Assembly: GCA_026686845.1 (NCBI GenBank)
Contig: JAIVEN010000012.1
Coordinates: 16,928,501-16,992,500 of the forward strand
Reading direction: 5' to 3'
From: Adenanthera pavonina
Taxonomy: Eukaryota > Streptophyta > Magnoliopsida > Fabales > Fabaceae
DNA: 64,000 nucleotides
Position numbers and translations under genes: made by a program. Below are positions 1 to 11,166 of this stretch, one piece after another (positions within the stretch are counted from its first letter, which is position 1; each line of letters opens with the position of its first letter). The notes under the pieces were generated by a model. It was given only the letters and a program-made list of their open reading frames with translations. It searched no databases and had not been told where the DNA came from.

Positions 1-3000
1 TGAGAACCAAGACCTAGTCTAAACTATCAATGAACCAATCAATAACTAGAAAAATCGGTTAACTCGATAAAAATTAAATAGGTCCAATTTAAAAATAAAA
101 TTTTGGGCATAAAAGACTGCATTAAAAAATGAGCCTTCAGCTCAATGGATGCAGGGGCCCACCACATGTTCAACAAGTCCCACGACCCCTCACTTGTAGA
201 TGCAGGAGATGTGTAGGAGAAGTGAGTACATATTCTTTGGAAAAAAAAAAAGCTTTTGTTTATTTTTTTTGTTTATTTTTCAATTTTTTTATGTGGAAAC
301 ATATTCTTAATATTTATAATATATATTAGTTATCCATATTTTAATTTTCAACTTAATTATTTTAATTTAACTTTAATATAACTTTTAAAAGTATTTAATA
401 ATAAACGTTCGGGTCATTCCCCAACACAAGTTTTTTTTCTGGTTTTCTTTAATATTTTCTTTTTTTTATTTATTTCTTGAATTCTTTTTCTTTATGTGAT
501 AATATCATTTTAATATTTGTGATACATATTATTTCTCTATATTCTTATCTCAAACTTGATCCTTTGAATTTATTTTTAGCATGATTTTTAAAAGTGTTTG
601 ATAACAAATGTCCATACCCATTCCCTCTTATAACTTTTTTTCCTTCAAATTTTGTTCATTTTTGTTTATTTCTTGAATCTTTTTATTCTTTATGTGAGAA
701 CATCATTTTAATCTTTATGATATCTATTATTTATTTATATTTTTATTTAAAACTTAATCCTTTCCATTTAATTTTAATGTGGGTCCAAAAAATATCATGG
801 ATTTGGATGAAAACCATGGAATAAGCAGTTTATAACTTTATATGATTATAGATTTGAATAAAAACTTAATTATTTTGTAGTTTACCTTCTCAAGCATTAT
901 CTTTCCATGTTGCCTTTTTTAAGAGATATTACTTTCTTGGAATTAAATCTTTCTCTTTTGACTTTGGATGATTAATTTATTTATCTTTTAAGCATATATT
1001 ATTTAAAATATATTGATTTAATTATGATCAGTCTGTCCCTGGTCAAATCTCAGTTAGACCATTGAATCTTAAATCAGTGCCTCGGTCAAGTCCAACTTCC
1101 TTAACATTGCATTATTACTTAATTTTTTTTTTTTGCTGATCAAAAGTCATATTGAACCAATATACTTACAAGTTAGGGATAATTTAAGGTGAAGAAAGAC
1201 AATCTATTCACTCTTATGAAATTTGGGATTTTAAGAAAGCAAAATGAGAAGACATACTTACATTTATCTTGAACCTAAATTTCTTGCACATTCTTATCTG
1301 GATGATCCAAATTAAATGTATACCTTGTAGGAAATCCAAACATGACTTTGTCAGTGACGTAGCATCTATTTGAATTGAAAATAGACAGAAATAGAGATAT
1401 GCAATGTTTAATCCGCTTAGGATACATATGAATAACAACTATAATAATATAAGTTCAAAACTGTACAGAACACTTATTAAACTCTTACAAAAGTGAAAAC
1501 CTAAATAGATATAATAGCCACTAATTAAAAGATATACTTTGTTCTTTGAAGTTTTCCAAAATTACAGTGTTAGTACATAATCCTTAAAGCTCTTCAAAAT
1601 ACTCAGAAACATAGACTAAGTTTAAAACCTAACGAAAGGTTTAAAAACATAAGCTCCGTTAGAAACTAAATTGAAACCCCAACTTCGAGTTATAATAGTC
1701 AAATAATTCAATCCCCAATAAAACACAAGAATTATATCACAAATTTACAGACCAAACTAGGATTGGAGCCAAAGGGTTTGAAATTTAAAGCAAAATATCT
1801 TTAATTGATCGAACTCTCATTCAATGAAGTCGAAATCTAAATAGATAATGGTTCACCCAGAGAGAACGAACTAAGCATAATTTATACCTATATATTACCT
1901 TCTAGTCAAGGGCTTGCGATATCTTTCCCACAAAATGATAATTAAAGAAGGTTTCCAGCTAGATATTATCAGGAGATGATTTCCTCTTCAGAAAGAAGAT
2001 CTTTGTAATTGCCATGGAGATTTTCAAATTTAGGAGCTGGTTCTACCTAGTTAATTTGTTTTAGTTCTCCGAAGATAAACTTTTAAGTTTGATTTTATCC
2101 GGTGGGTTTGGCTATATTTTTTGTTCCAAGTTATGTCTTTCTTTTCTAAAGTTTAGTTGATTTGTGATTATTTAAGTTCTGTAGTGAAGGTTGAATAACC
2201 AATGCCCATTTTCTTCCAGCAAAAAAAAAAAAAACCCAATGCCCATTGACTCAAAAGTTTGTAGTTTCAATTTAGATCCATACGACTCAAGTTTTCATAA
2301 GTCGTAGAAGATGCAACTCTCCCAAAATTTGTGCAACCCATGAAAACCCACCTGCTTGTCACATAAAGAATACATACTCATCCCTCTATTAATATGAAAA
2401 TGCAAAAAGAAAATTGTAAGGGAAAATAAAACCTTAAAGTAATTATTTTTTACTAGTATCCATATTCTTGCTTCCATTGATTAATAAGTTGAATTCGTTA
2501 GACTGAAAAATAAGCCAATCTATAAATATTTAATACATTTTAGAATCTTTGCAAGATTGGAAATATGTGGCTATGGGGAAACCTTTTTCTAAAATGCTGC
2601 AAGAAGAGATAAGCCTATTGGTACACAGGATAAAAAATAGAAAACATAAAATTTTTTTTAAAAAAATAATTTCGTAGATGAATAATATCATTTGTGTCCC
2701 TTAAAAAATGACAATAATTACGGTTCCATAAATGGATACTTGTATTTTGTTTTTCTATATTGATAATGCATTAAACCGTTAAAACTCATTCTAACAACAT
2801 ACAGTGGGAGTGCGTGGAAATATATCAGAAAAATAAAAAAAGAAAATATTGCTTTAAAGCTTTAGCCATATCAGTTATATATATATATATAAGAATAGAA
2901 ACTTAAAAATTTAATCATATTTATCTTTCTACATTTATTTTCTCTCCCTTAGGAAAAAAAATAATAATAGAGACCAATAAATTTAATTAGAAATCCATGC

Positions 3001-3315
3001 ATTGAACTGGACCTTGAGTAAGAGACCCTACAAATTGACTTGTAAAAGAACAGGTTCATCTTTGAAATAAAACCTAAGAGCCTCCAATCAGTGCCATCCC
3101 ATTGTATTCCCCTAGCTACAATGTTCTATTTAACAAAAAATGCTCAATATGTTATATATATGTTTGCTTTGTGTAAAATGCCAAGATTAACAAGCATTGC
3201 TCTGGTGAATAGTTGCGCTATATAAATGGCACTTGAGTCTTATAGTCCTATATATTGAGAATGATGAAGTGCCATATATATTCAGATTAGGAATAATATG
3301 GATATATGTAAACAG
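1..3315. other. Non-coding AT-rich DNA with a local tandem duplication
   Basis: No supportable gene is seen. Short open frames here have no family motif and AT-driven composition. A tandem duplication lies near 350-785 (listed separately), a (TA)n run near 2878-2892, and a poly(A) stretch near 2221. Just before position 3316 the DNA lacks the upstream exon expected for the MYB fragment that follows. Confidence 0.6.
350..785. repeat. ~200-bp imperfect tandem duplication
   Basis: Two adjacent copies begin near 383 and near 584, a period of about 200 bp. Both start with a TTTTAAAAGTRTTTRATAA-like string and run through a CATTCCC block, a pyrimidine tract, TTATTTCTTGAAT, CTTTATGTGA and CATCATTTTAAT-like strings, ending in AACTTRATCCTTT. 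The tail of a third, partial copy appears to precede them (about 350-382). The copies are well diverged, so the duplication is not recent. Confidence 0.55.
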
Positions 3316-3556
3316 GATGTTCGTGCTTGGGCTTGAACGCTATGGAAGAGGTGATTGGAAGAGTATAGCAAGGCATTTAGTGCCATCCAAAACCCCAGCT
3401 CAAGTGGCCAGTCATGCACAGAAATACTTCCTGAAACTTGAAAACCCTAATTCTCGTCCCAGGAAAGACGGATCGATCATGCGAACAGTGGACGATTCAG
3501 AAAAGCCGGCTACCGATCCTGCTCAACTCACCGTCTCTGATGACAGGAAGCCATGA
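3316..3556 (+). pseudogene. Orphan final exon of a SHAQKYF-type single-repeat MYB gene
   Basis: The frame encodes about 80 residues: FVLGLERYGRGDWKSIARHL, then TPAQVASHAQKYFLKLENP, then a basic and acidic tail ending at TGA 3554-3556. The SHAQKYF signature and the GRGDW / TPAQVASHAQKYF spacing identify the third-helix half of the plant DIVARICATA/MYBS-like MYB repeat, a DNA-binding transcription factor domain. The exon opens right after an acceptor (AACAG at 3311-3315), and the first base would complete a split Arg codon, as expected for the intron of this family. The upstream exon, which should carry the W-T-x-E-E-H half of the repeat, is not visible in the preceding 3.3 kb. The tail after the motif is only about 40 residues, short for the family. 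I read it as a truncated gene fragment. A distant upstream exon or wrong exon boundaries remain possible. Confidence 0.6.
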
Positions 3557-3971
3557 TTCTGGATTGAGTAGAGATGCTGCTTTGGCCTTCTTGAGTAATG
3601 ACTAGCATATTCTGAAATGTTTCCTTTCAATCTTGGATCTAAATTTAAATTCATATGGTTTAATATGTTTGAAAATTTTGTTGAGGTTTACTTTTATCTT
3701 ATTGAATTATGTTTCAAGTAACTATATTTGGTTTGTTTTTGTGTGATTCTTACCAACTTCAATCCTGTTAAGTAATTAAATTGAAATGTATCTTTCAAGT
3801 GGTAAGAGATGGATATAAGATGGTTAAAATAAGAGAAAGTTAACTTCATACACGCATTCAGATTTAGATTGTTTGAAAAAGTTATTTCTAAATTGAAGAG
3901 AGTAAAAGAGAGGAAGGGATGGAATCCATGTCTGTGAGATCTCAATAAATCTATTACATCCAGGGAAGGGA
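3557..3971. other. Non-coding sequence after the MYB exon
   Basis: No gene seen. The first part could be 3' flank of the MYB fragment. An open frame on the minus strand at 3694-3945 has no recognisable motif. Confidence 0.4.
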
Positions 3972-3980
3972 AATAAAATA

Positions 3981-4150
3981 GGGGGAATCACATTTTGGGA
4001 TCAAGATCTAAAATTAATTACAAAACAGATTTTTTTACTACTTGTTTTTCCAATTTTGCAACTCAGTCTCCTATTTTTACAATTGAATTTTAGTTAAAAA
4101 TCCTCCTTTATGATTAATTGGAGATTTTGGTCCCAAAATGTGATTCCCCC
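3981..4150. mobile_element. 170-bp MITE with long TIRs and a 9-bp target duplication (Mutator-like)
   Basis: The left end begins GGGGGAATCACATTTTGGGA and the right end is its reverse complement, identical over 20 bases and then degenerating. The element is bounded on both sides by AATAAAATA (3972-3980 and 4151-4159). A perfect 9-bp duplication fits the Mutator superfamily. It is too short to encode a transposase, so it is a non-autonomous element. Confidence 0.8.
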
Positions 4151-4159
4151 AATAAAATA

Positions 4160-5889
4160 ACGAAGCAATGTGAAGAAAATTAAAACGGTGATTAAATCAG
4201 TTGGCACTAGTTTATGATTTAATGATTGGACCATGCATGGTTAAATCATGATTGAAATTATTATAATAAAATTTATGAATTATTAATTATATATGCATTA
4301 AGATATTTTATAAAAATAAAAAAAATCAATAATAAATATTTCACAACTTAATATTTGAATCTAAAAAATTTCATGTACATACAGATTAACAAAATTAAAA
4401 ATAATACAAGGAAATAAATTTTATTGAATATTTATCATTAAATTTATAATATCAATTAAAAAACTAAATTTTTTTAGGTAAAAAATTATTAGGAAAATAA
4501 ATCTTTTGGTACCCGTAGTTTCACCAAGTTTGAAAGTTAGTCCCTGTAATCCAATTTTTTTAAAAAAAATGACTCCCTAAAATTTGTTGCATCCAATCCG
4601 TTAATTCCTATCAATTTAGGAGTGCCATGTGTTCAAACCATGAGTTAAATGACTCCCCTAAAGTTTGCCAGAAATAGGATGCAATATGTTTGTGTTGATT
4701 GGTCATCTTCTAATGTCTTGCTAGCTGCCTTTATACAAAAGCCACGTTCTTTGATGTAATTGTTCGCTTGGCATACAACTTCAAGTGTTCACCATGTTCC
4801 AGAAACATAGTGGATAAGCTAGACTATTCTAAAAATACTATTATTTAAATTATTTTAATCATTTTTTGCCTGAAAATTCTCAAATGAGCTTTATAAATTA
4901 TTTAGTCTTGGTCCACTATAAATATGTGTCAAACACCAAGTAACATATGCTTGAATAATTAAATAATTCTCTTACTATTACTATTTATTAAATGTGACAA
5001 ATATTAGTTTAAAAGATTATTTTAACCATCATAACTCAAAATTAACTTTGCAATATCCAAATACTGCTGTCACGGGCTAAAATAAATTATTTCAGATTTT
5101 TGGACAATTAAATAATACAAAAATATTTTTTCGAAATTTTCTAACATGTTAAAGTTGCCTGAAATAGCTTTCCTAAATTTAAACAAATTAAATGGTTCTT
5201 GGCCAAATAAAAAGATTAACTGTCACAAAAATAAATTAACAATTATTTGGTCCCAAAAGAAAAACTCAACAATGGGCCTATAAAACATTCACAAAATGGC
5301 CCAATATTAAAAACCCAAAACAAAATTTGGGAAAATGCCAGCCTATTTTTGGGCCCACTCGTGAATCAGAGTCCTTTTTTCTATAATAGCAAATCCGGCA
5401 ATAAAACTTGAAGCCAATTCAGGAGAAAAAGAAAACAAGAATTAAAGCAAAACCCAAAATAAACAGTGGCCCAAAACACACATGCCCTAACGTTTGGAAA
5501 AAAAAAACATACAGTAAAATCCAATCAAAAGCCCAATATAGCCCAATTAACATATTGCCCAAAATAGAAAACCAAAGGCCCAGAAACCATTGAGGCCGAA
5601 CACGTCCGATGGATGAAACGAGCTCACACATTGTATCAAATAATTTTATTCCATTCAATTGTATTTTAGTCTAAACATCTGCATGAAATAACTAGAACAT
5701 AAAATTAAGTTCAACAAGGGAAATTACTACAGTCTTAAATATAGTTCTATTGGTATTCAAATATGGCTAGGAAAAGAAAAGGTAAGAAAATGCACTTAAT
5801 TACTTACTAATGAAAGAAGACGTACTTATAATAATAAGATCCTTTCTTTGTAATTTCTATATTAAAATAATATCTAAGCAAAGTGTGAA
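4160..5889. other. Non-coding AT-rich DNA downstream of the galactosyltransferase gene
   Basis: No gene is supported. The stretch near 4500-4680 has the look of a decayed dispersed repeat. The opposed open frames at 5408-5658 contain repeated GGCCCA/TGGGCC-like strings and no protein motif. The 3' UTR of the minus-strand galactosyltransferase should occupy the part just below 5890. Confidence 0.4.
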
Positions 5890-8800
5890 TCAGAGTTCAA
5901 CGTTCCAAACAGCTCCTTCTCCTTCACCACAAGATTTGTGGATGTCCTTCATTTTCTGCACCGACCTGCAAATACCACTGCATGACCAATCAAATGATGC
6001 CACGCATACATTTCCCGCTCTTGCCTTCCAATCACAATCTGTGATAAGACCCACAGATTAGAAGTTAGGCCCACCATATTTTGTAATATCTCTCTCTCCA
6101 AATAAAGTCAATTTACAAATCCATTATACTGTTATCAAATTCAATTTAGTCTAGGAAATTTCATAAAAATGTATTTTTATATAGAAAATTTATAAAAGAG
6201 GAAAATAAAAGGTGTGAAAGGCTGACCTGGAGGAGTTCCACAACACATAGAGCGTTCATCAACATGTTGAACCTCTAAGCCAAATAACCATGAACCTAAA
6301 CTCACATCCTCATTTGCATATCTATGCAGTATAGGCCTGCCAATCAAAATTTTATTTTTCTTTTCAGTTAGCTAATATAATTTTCTAGTAATTAATGATT
6401 AATTACAGTAAATTTGACATATACAGGTACAAAGGTACAAAAAATTGAATTCAATTTTTGACTAAATTGTACATAACTTCCTTGAAATTTGAATTATGTG
6501 TATATAACTACTTTGACCTTCAAAACTTAACAATAGACCTCCATAGATTTTTAAATATATACCGATAACTTTGGTATTGTTAATTGTATGTTATTTTACA
6601 AACAAAGCATGACATGTTAGGAGGTTTATTTGCATGTAACCTAAAATGATCATATAAATTATTTGTATATAATTCAGAGTTTAAATAGGTTATATGCGTA
6701 AAAAGAATAACCTTTAAGGTGTATATTATCACTGATATATCATGTTTTATTATTGAAATATCATACTAATTAATAACAGATAAATTATCTTTACAAATTT
6801 AAAGATTTAAAAAAAAAGTTGTCAAATTTAAAAGGTCAAAAAAAAATTATGTCTGCATAACACAGTCCAAGAAATTTTCTGCAATTTAGCTTATAGATTT
6901 TATTCTTCTTCTTTTTTTATGAAGAAATTTTATTCTTCTTTTGAACGCTTGCTTTGATTTTGTCTTGTTTGCTATATTTATTAAATCATGGAATTCACAG
7001 TAATTTCTTATTGTTGCATGAGAAATATGAAAACATTTAATGATTTTAAATATATTTTTTAAAAAATTAACATATACATATATGTACATGTGCCAGTTCG
7101 CAAAGTCTTTGCCTTCGAATTTTAATTTCATGGAAAATTATTGCCTTAAAATTTTAATATGATAAATAAATTTACAATCTCAGAAATATGCTATATGAGT
7201 TAAAATGTAATTTAGAAAGATAAAGAAAGAAAACAAATTATGACAAAATTGGAAATCAACAAATTTGGATAAAATATATGAGAGTAGGAGGCTTGAAAAT
7301 CGATAAAGATTACTACATATAGAAATTCTGCCCAGCACAAAAATCTAGATATAAAAAACTGTAATTTTAAATTAAACGACAAATGTCATTAAGTCAATCA
7401 TGAGTGAGGTAGTTGACCAAAAAAAGAAATCATCAATGAGGTAAATTTAAATAAAAATTATTTTCTTTAGAAAAGAAACTGTAATCGAAAGAGGCATGAT
7501 TCTAAACATACGGAATTCAAATCAAATATGAATCATTTAAACTTTATTAATTTAATATTTTATTTTAAAAAGTTAAATCATCGATATTTTTTGGTTATCT
7601 AGATTTAATTTATTTGATCTTGTTCAGACGAATATTCATTATACATTCTCATAGACGTCCCGGGATTTGGATTCAAATTTGGATGTCATGTATGTTATTA
7701 CAGGATGCACATTTCAATTGAATTGTCTAGATTTAATATGGACAGTCTATATTTTATTAATTTTTTATTATTTTGATATATAATTTTATTTGAAAAGAAA
7801 CAAACATTAAAATAAATATAGTTTTCTAACTAAAAAAATTAAAAAAAAAAATAGGAGATGAAATAATACTGACCAGTTAATGGAAATATAAGTAGCAAGA
7901 TCCTTGGAGATAGCATATATTTGGCCAGTGGCATGCCTGAAGTACTTATTTCCTTCTTCTCCAAATTTCCAGTGCTCAGGTTCATGGTATTTAACCCCTC
8001 TGATAATTAATAAACAACACAATCCAAACCATAATTACTCATAATCAACATTGATATTATTAAATTAATATTGTCTCAGTCCCAAACAAATGATTACTTA
8101 AATATCAAAATCAAAACACTTAATTTCATAATATGCATGCTGTTTGACAAATTGAACATATCTAAGAAGAGGAAGAAGAAGAAGAAAGTCTCACTTTTGA
8201 TATAGAACAGGACCAGATTTCATGCACCCAATGTAAACCCTAGGTCTTGATCTGTACTTAGCAAGTGTGCTCACCAGCATACCTTAAAAAATGAACAAGC
8301 ATTAAATTATATCTATATATTTATAAAAACCCTAACTAGCAAGCTATATTGTTAACAAGTTGTGAACAGCGCGACTTGCTTCTCGAGAAGTATATTGAGA
8401 TGTGCGGAAGATTTGGGGCCTATTTGATTTTGTTTCTGAAAATAGTTTTTTTGTTTTCAGAAATAAAAAACTCAAAAAACTTGTTTGGTAAACCTGTTTT
8501 TAATAAACTGTTCTGAAAAATAAAAAAACAAAATAACAGAAAACTCAGAACACTTTTAAGGTATTTTGTAGTTTTTGTTCTGAAAAACACAAGAAAATGT
8601 CAAAAACATCCACCTTATTAATAGTAAAGTTATAAATTTTAAATAACTCATCTATCACTCACTAGTTATGATTTTGAAAATAATTATTCAAACAGATTTT
8701 TTTGTTTTCTTGTTTTCAAAACTTATTCTCGAAAACACTTTTACAAAACTGTTCTCAGAACAATAAAATAAAAAACACTATCAAACATGCCCTTGATCTC

Positions 8801-11166
8801 AAGAAAAAATGTAAGTACGTACATACCAAGATTCAAGTGGATGTCGTCATCGACTTTGACGTAGAAATCGGCATCCCACAAGGAAACAACAGTGGAGAAA
8901 TAGAGGCGAGTCTTGGAGGAGAGCTCATGGTAGCCCTCGACATGGTCAAGTCTGAGGAAGTCTTTGTATTTTGCTTCTTCTTCATCTATGGCTTTGTCTA
9001 GAATCCCTCCTGGTGTTGCACTGTGCCCTATCATGAACCTTATCACTATTCCCTTCTCCTTCTCCAGCTCCTTCAGCTTATTTCCTGTTAATTTCATGTC
9101 TCAAATCGGTCATTGAAATTGAGTTAAAATTTTTCTCATATAATTAATTTTATATTTTGTAATGCTTTTAATATACGTGATTTGTAAAAATAAAATTAAA
9201 ATTAAAATTTGTAAAAGTATACATAACGAAATGAAAAACTATAGTAATAATCATGACTAAATTAAAATTTATATAAAATGTAGTAAAAACTTAATAATAA
9301 ATTTTTTAAGTTATAGTGGCTCAATTAAAAAAAATAAGTGGAATAAGAAGTACTAAAAGAAAAATGTTAATTTTCTCATATAAGATAAGTAGTGAATTTT
9401 AAATTTCAAATTCTAATAAAATTCCCTAAAGAATGAAAATGAGAACGTCAAATCTCTATTAGTGGTAATATATATGCAATAAATGCCTTAAAATCTTCAC
9501 ATGGCTTTTCTTATGTATCCATTTTCATCTCAACTACTGTATACATGTTAGCCAATTAAGATTGTTAGAACAACCTTACATAAAGTATTAAAAAAAAGAT
9601 TGTTAAAACAAAAAAAGGATTCTCCCTATATTTTAATTGGTAATAACTTTATAAGTAGACTTTAATTAGTTGAGAAATATAAAGTATTTTTCCCTTTTTT
9701 TTTATGCTTTTGGACATCTTCGTCTTCTTTGATCACCAAATATAGAGAGATATTAAATATAGAGAGATGCTTTTGTGAACACAAATTAAAAAAAGGTCTT
9801 TGTAATTCTACCTAGGTCGATTTAAATTAGTTGAAATTTAAAATGATGACTAGATATCAAATATTATTATAATATATATATATATACACACTAAATGAAG
9901 ACGATAGTGTACCAATACTAATCATGACTCTATAGACTAAAGCAAATGTTTTTAACTATTATTATTATTATTATAATGGTTAAAATTTTTTTACCTGTAG
10001 GCATCCAAGTTTCTCTGAGAGAATCCCTTCGTTTCTTGCTGCTGAAGGCAGTATTAATTCCAATAACCACAAAAGCTTTCTGCAAATTGGAACCAGAGGA
10101 ACCACTTCTTGTTCTTGAAAACTTCCCATTATTATTATTATTATTTTGACTTGTTCGTGCTGCTGCTAATTCCATTTCCAGTGTTGAAACTGCCTTATCC
10201 AGTGACCTATGATATATTTTTGTGCCCCACACACTATTAATTAATTACTCTAAATTATATCACTTCTACCTATATATATATTCAAAGAAATAAAAATAGA
10301 ATATATGCTAAATTGTTTATCAGAAAAATTACTGTATAGCTTGATGCGTCTTCGAGACTTCCTCCATGACATCTCCAGGTTTACCTTCGGACAATTTCTG
10401 GAAAAAAAAATACAAATACAAATATTTATGACGCATGAATTAGTTTTATGTTATAGGAATCATTTGGTTAACTTACTGAAATTGTTGTGAGCTTGTGTAA
10501 AAAGTGCCGATTTGAAACATTAGACCCACATTATCTCAGATAAAAGATATATCATAGAAATCTGAGATAAACTTTACCTCATTATTAATTTTCACATGCA
10601 AAATATCTCACAGAAACTTTATTTACAGCTCAAATTCGATTATAATCATTCTAAAATTTTCATCTTTATAATGACAGAATCAATTAAAAAAATGTCACAA
10701 TTAGCATGTTAAAGTACAAGAAATTATAAGATTTTTATACTATGTTCTATTTAAATGAGAAGTCAATACTTGGAATATATATATGGCGTTACGAGTAAGA
10801 AAACCTGATTGTAAGAATGTATTAACAAACTATATATAATTCTTTTTTTTTTTCAAAGTAATAAGCACTAATTACCCGCTTATGATTGCATCCTTGCGTG
10901 TTGGTTACTGGCACTGCAGTTTCTACGACGGACGGACGCGTCCCAATATGGGCGGTGAATAGGGTTCCGGCGAGAAAACAGGTGACGCATAGGAAGAAAA
11001 TGGCCTTGCCGGAAAACGGCTTCACCCTCATCTTCTTGTTCTGATGATCACCACCAAGCTGCCACGGCCACAAGGTGACGATGCAATTGGGCAACGATCC
11101 TGCGATCAGTTTTCTCTCTGAAGGCAACACCTTGACGTTAAGTAAGGCCTTGGTGTGAGTTTTCAT
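5890..11166 (-). CDS. Beta-1,3-galactosyltransferase (DUF4094 plus Galactosyl_T, GT31), eight exons
   Basis: Predicted type II Golgi membrane enzyme that transfers galactose from UDP-Gal to glycan acceptors, for example on arabinogalactan proteins or N-glycans; the acceptor is not known. Exons in coding order: 11166-10876, 10397-10333, 10206-9995, 9084-8827, 8282-8195, 7999-7874, 6336-6227, 6038-5890. All junctions are GT-AG and the phases agree, giving 1,299 bp and 432 residues. One membrane segment lies at about residues 54-72. The DUF4094 stretch ends in [20 protein letters not shown]. The catalytic domain starts near KAFVVIGI (162) and contains RRDSLRETW and the DxD-type metal site VKVDDDIH (DDD at 268-270). 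Later conserved strings are [32 protein letters not shown] and [10 protein letters not shown] second in-frame ATG at 11031 (Met46) would give 387 residues, closer to the family's usual 390-410, and place the membrane segment at residues 9-27; it may be the true start. A run of six Asn (140-145) comes from an AAT microsatellite. The SIN-W at the exon 6/7 junction differs from the usual SIN-Q. The gene looks intact. Confidence 0.9.
8416..8792. mobile_element. MITE in galactosyltransferase intron (hAT-like TIRs)
   Basis: Starts GGGCCTATTTGATTTTGTTT and ends with a string whose reverse complement is GGGCATGTTTGATAGTG, so the two ends are imperfect inverted repeats. The body is rich in TTTTCTGAAAA and GTTCTCAGAAC-like palindromic strings. 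It lies wholly inside the intron between exons 4 and 5 (8283-8826). A related copy starts at 63923. No clean target duplication was found, so the superfamily is uncertain. Confidence 0.6.

Noticed and set aside
8702..9001. Plus-strand frame across the galactosyltransferase exon 4
   Set aside because: Antisense shadow of a well-supported exon.
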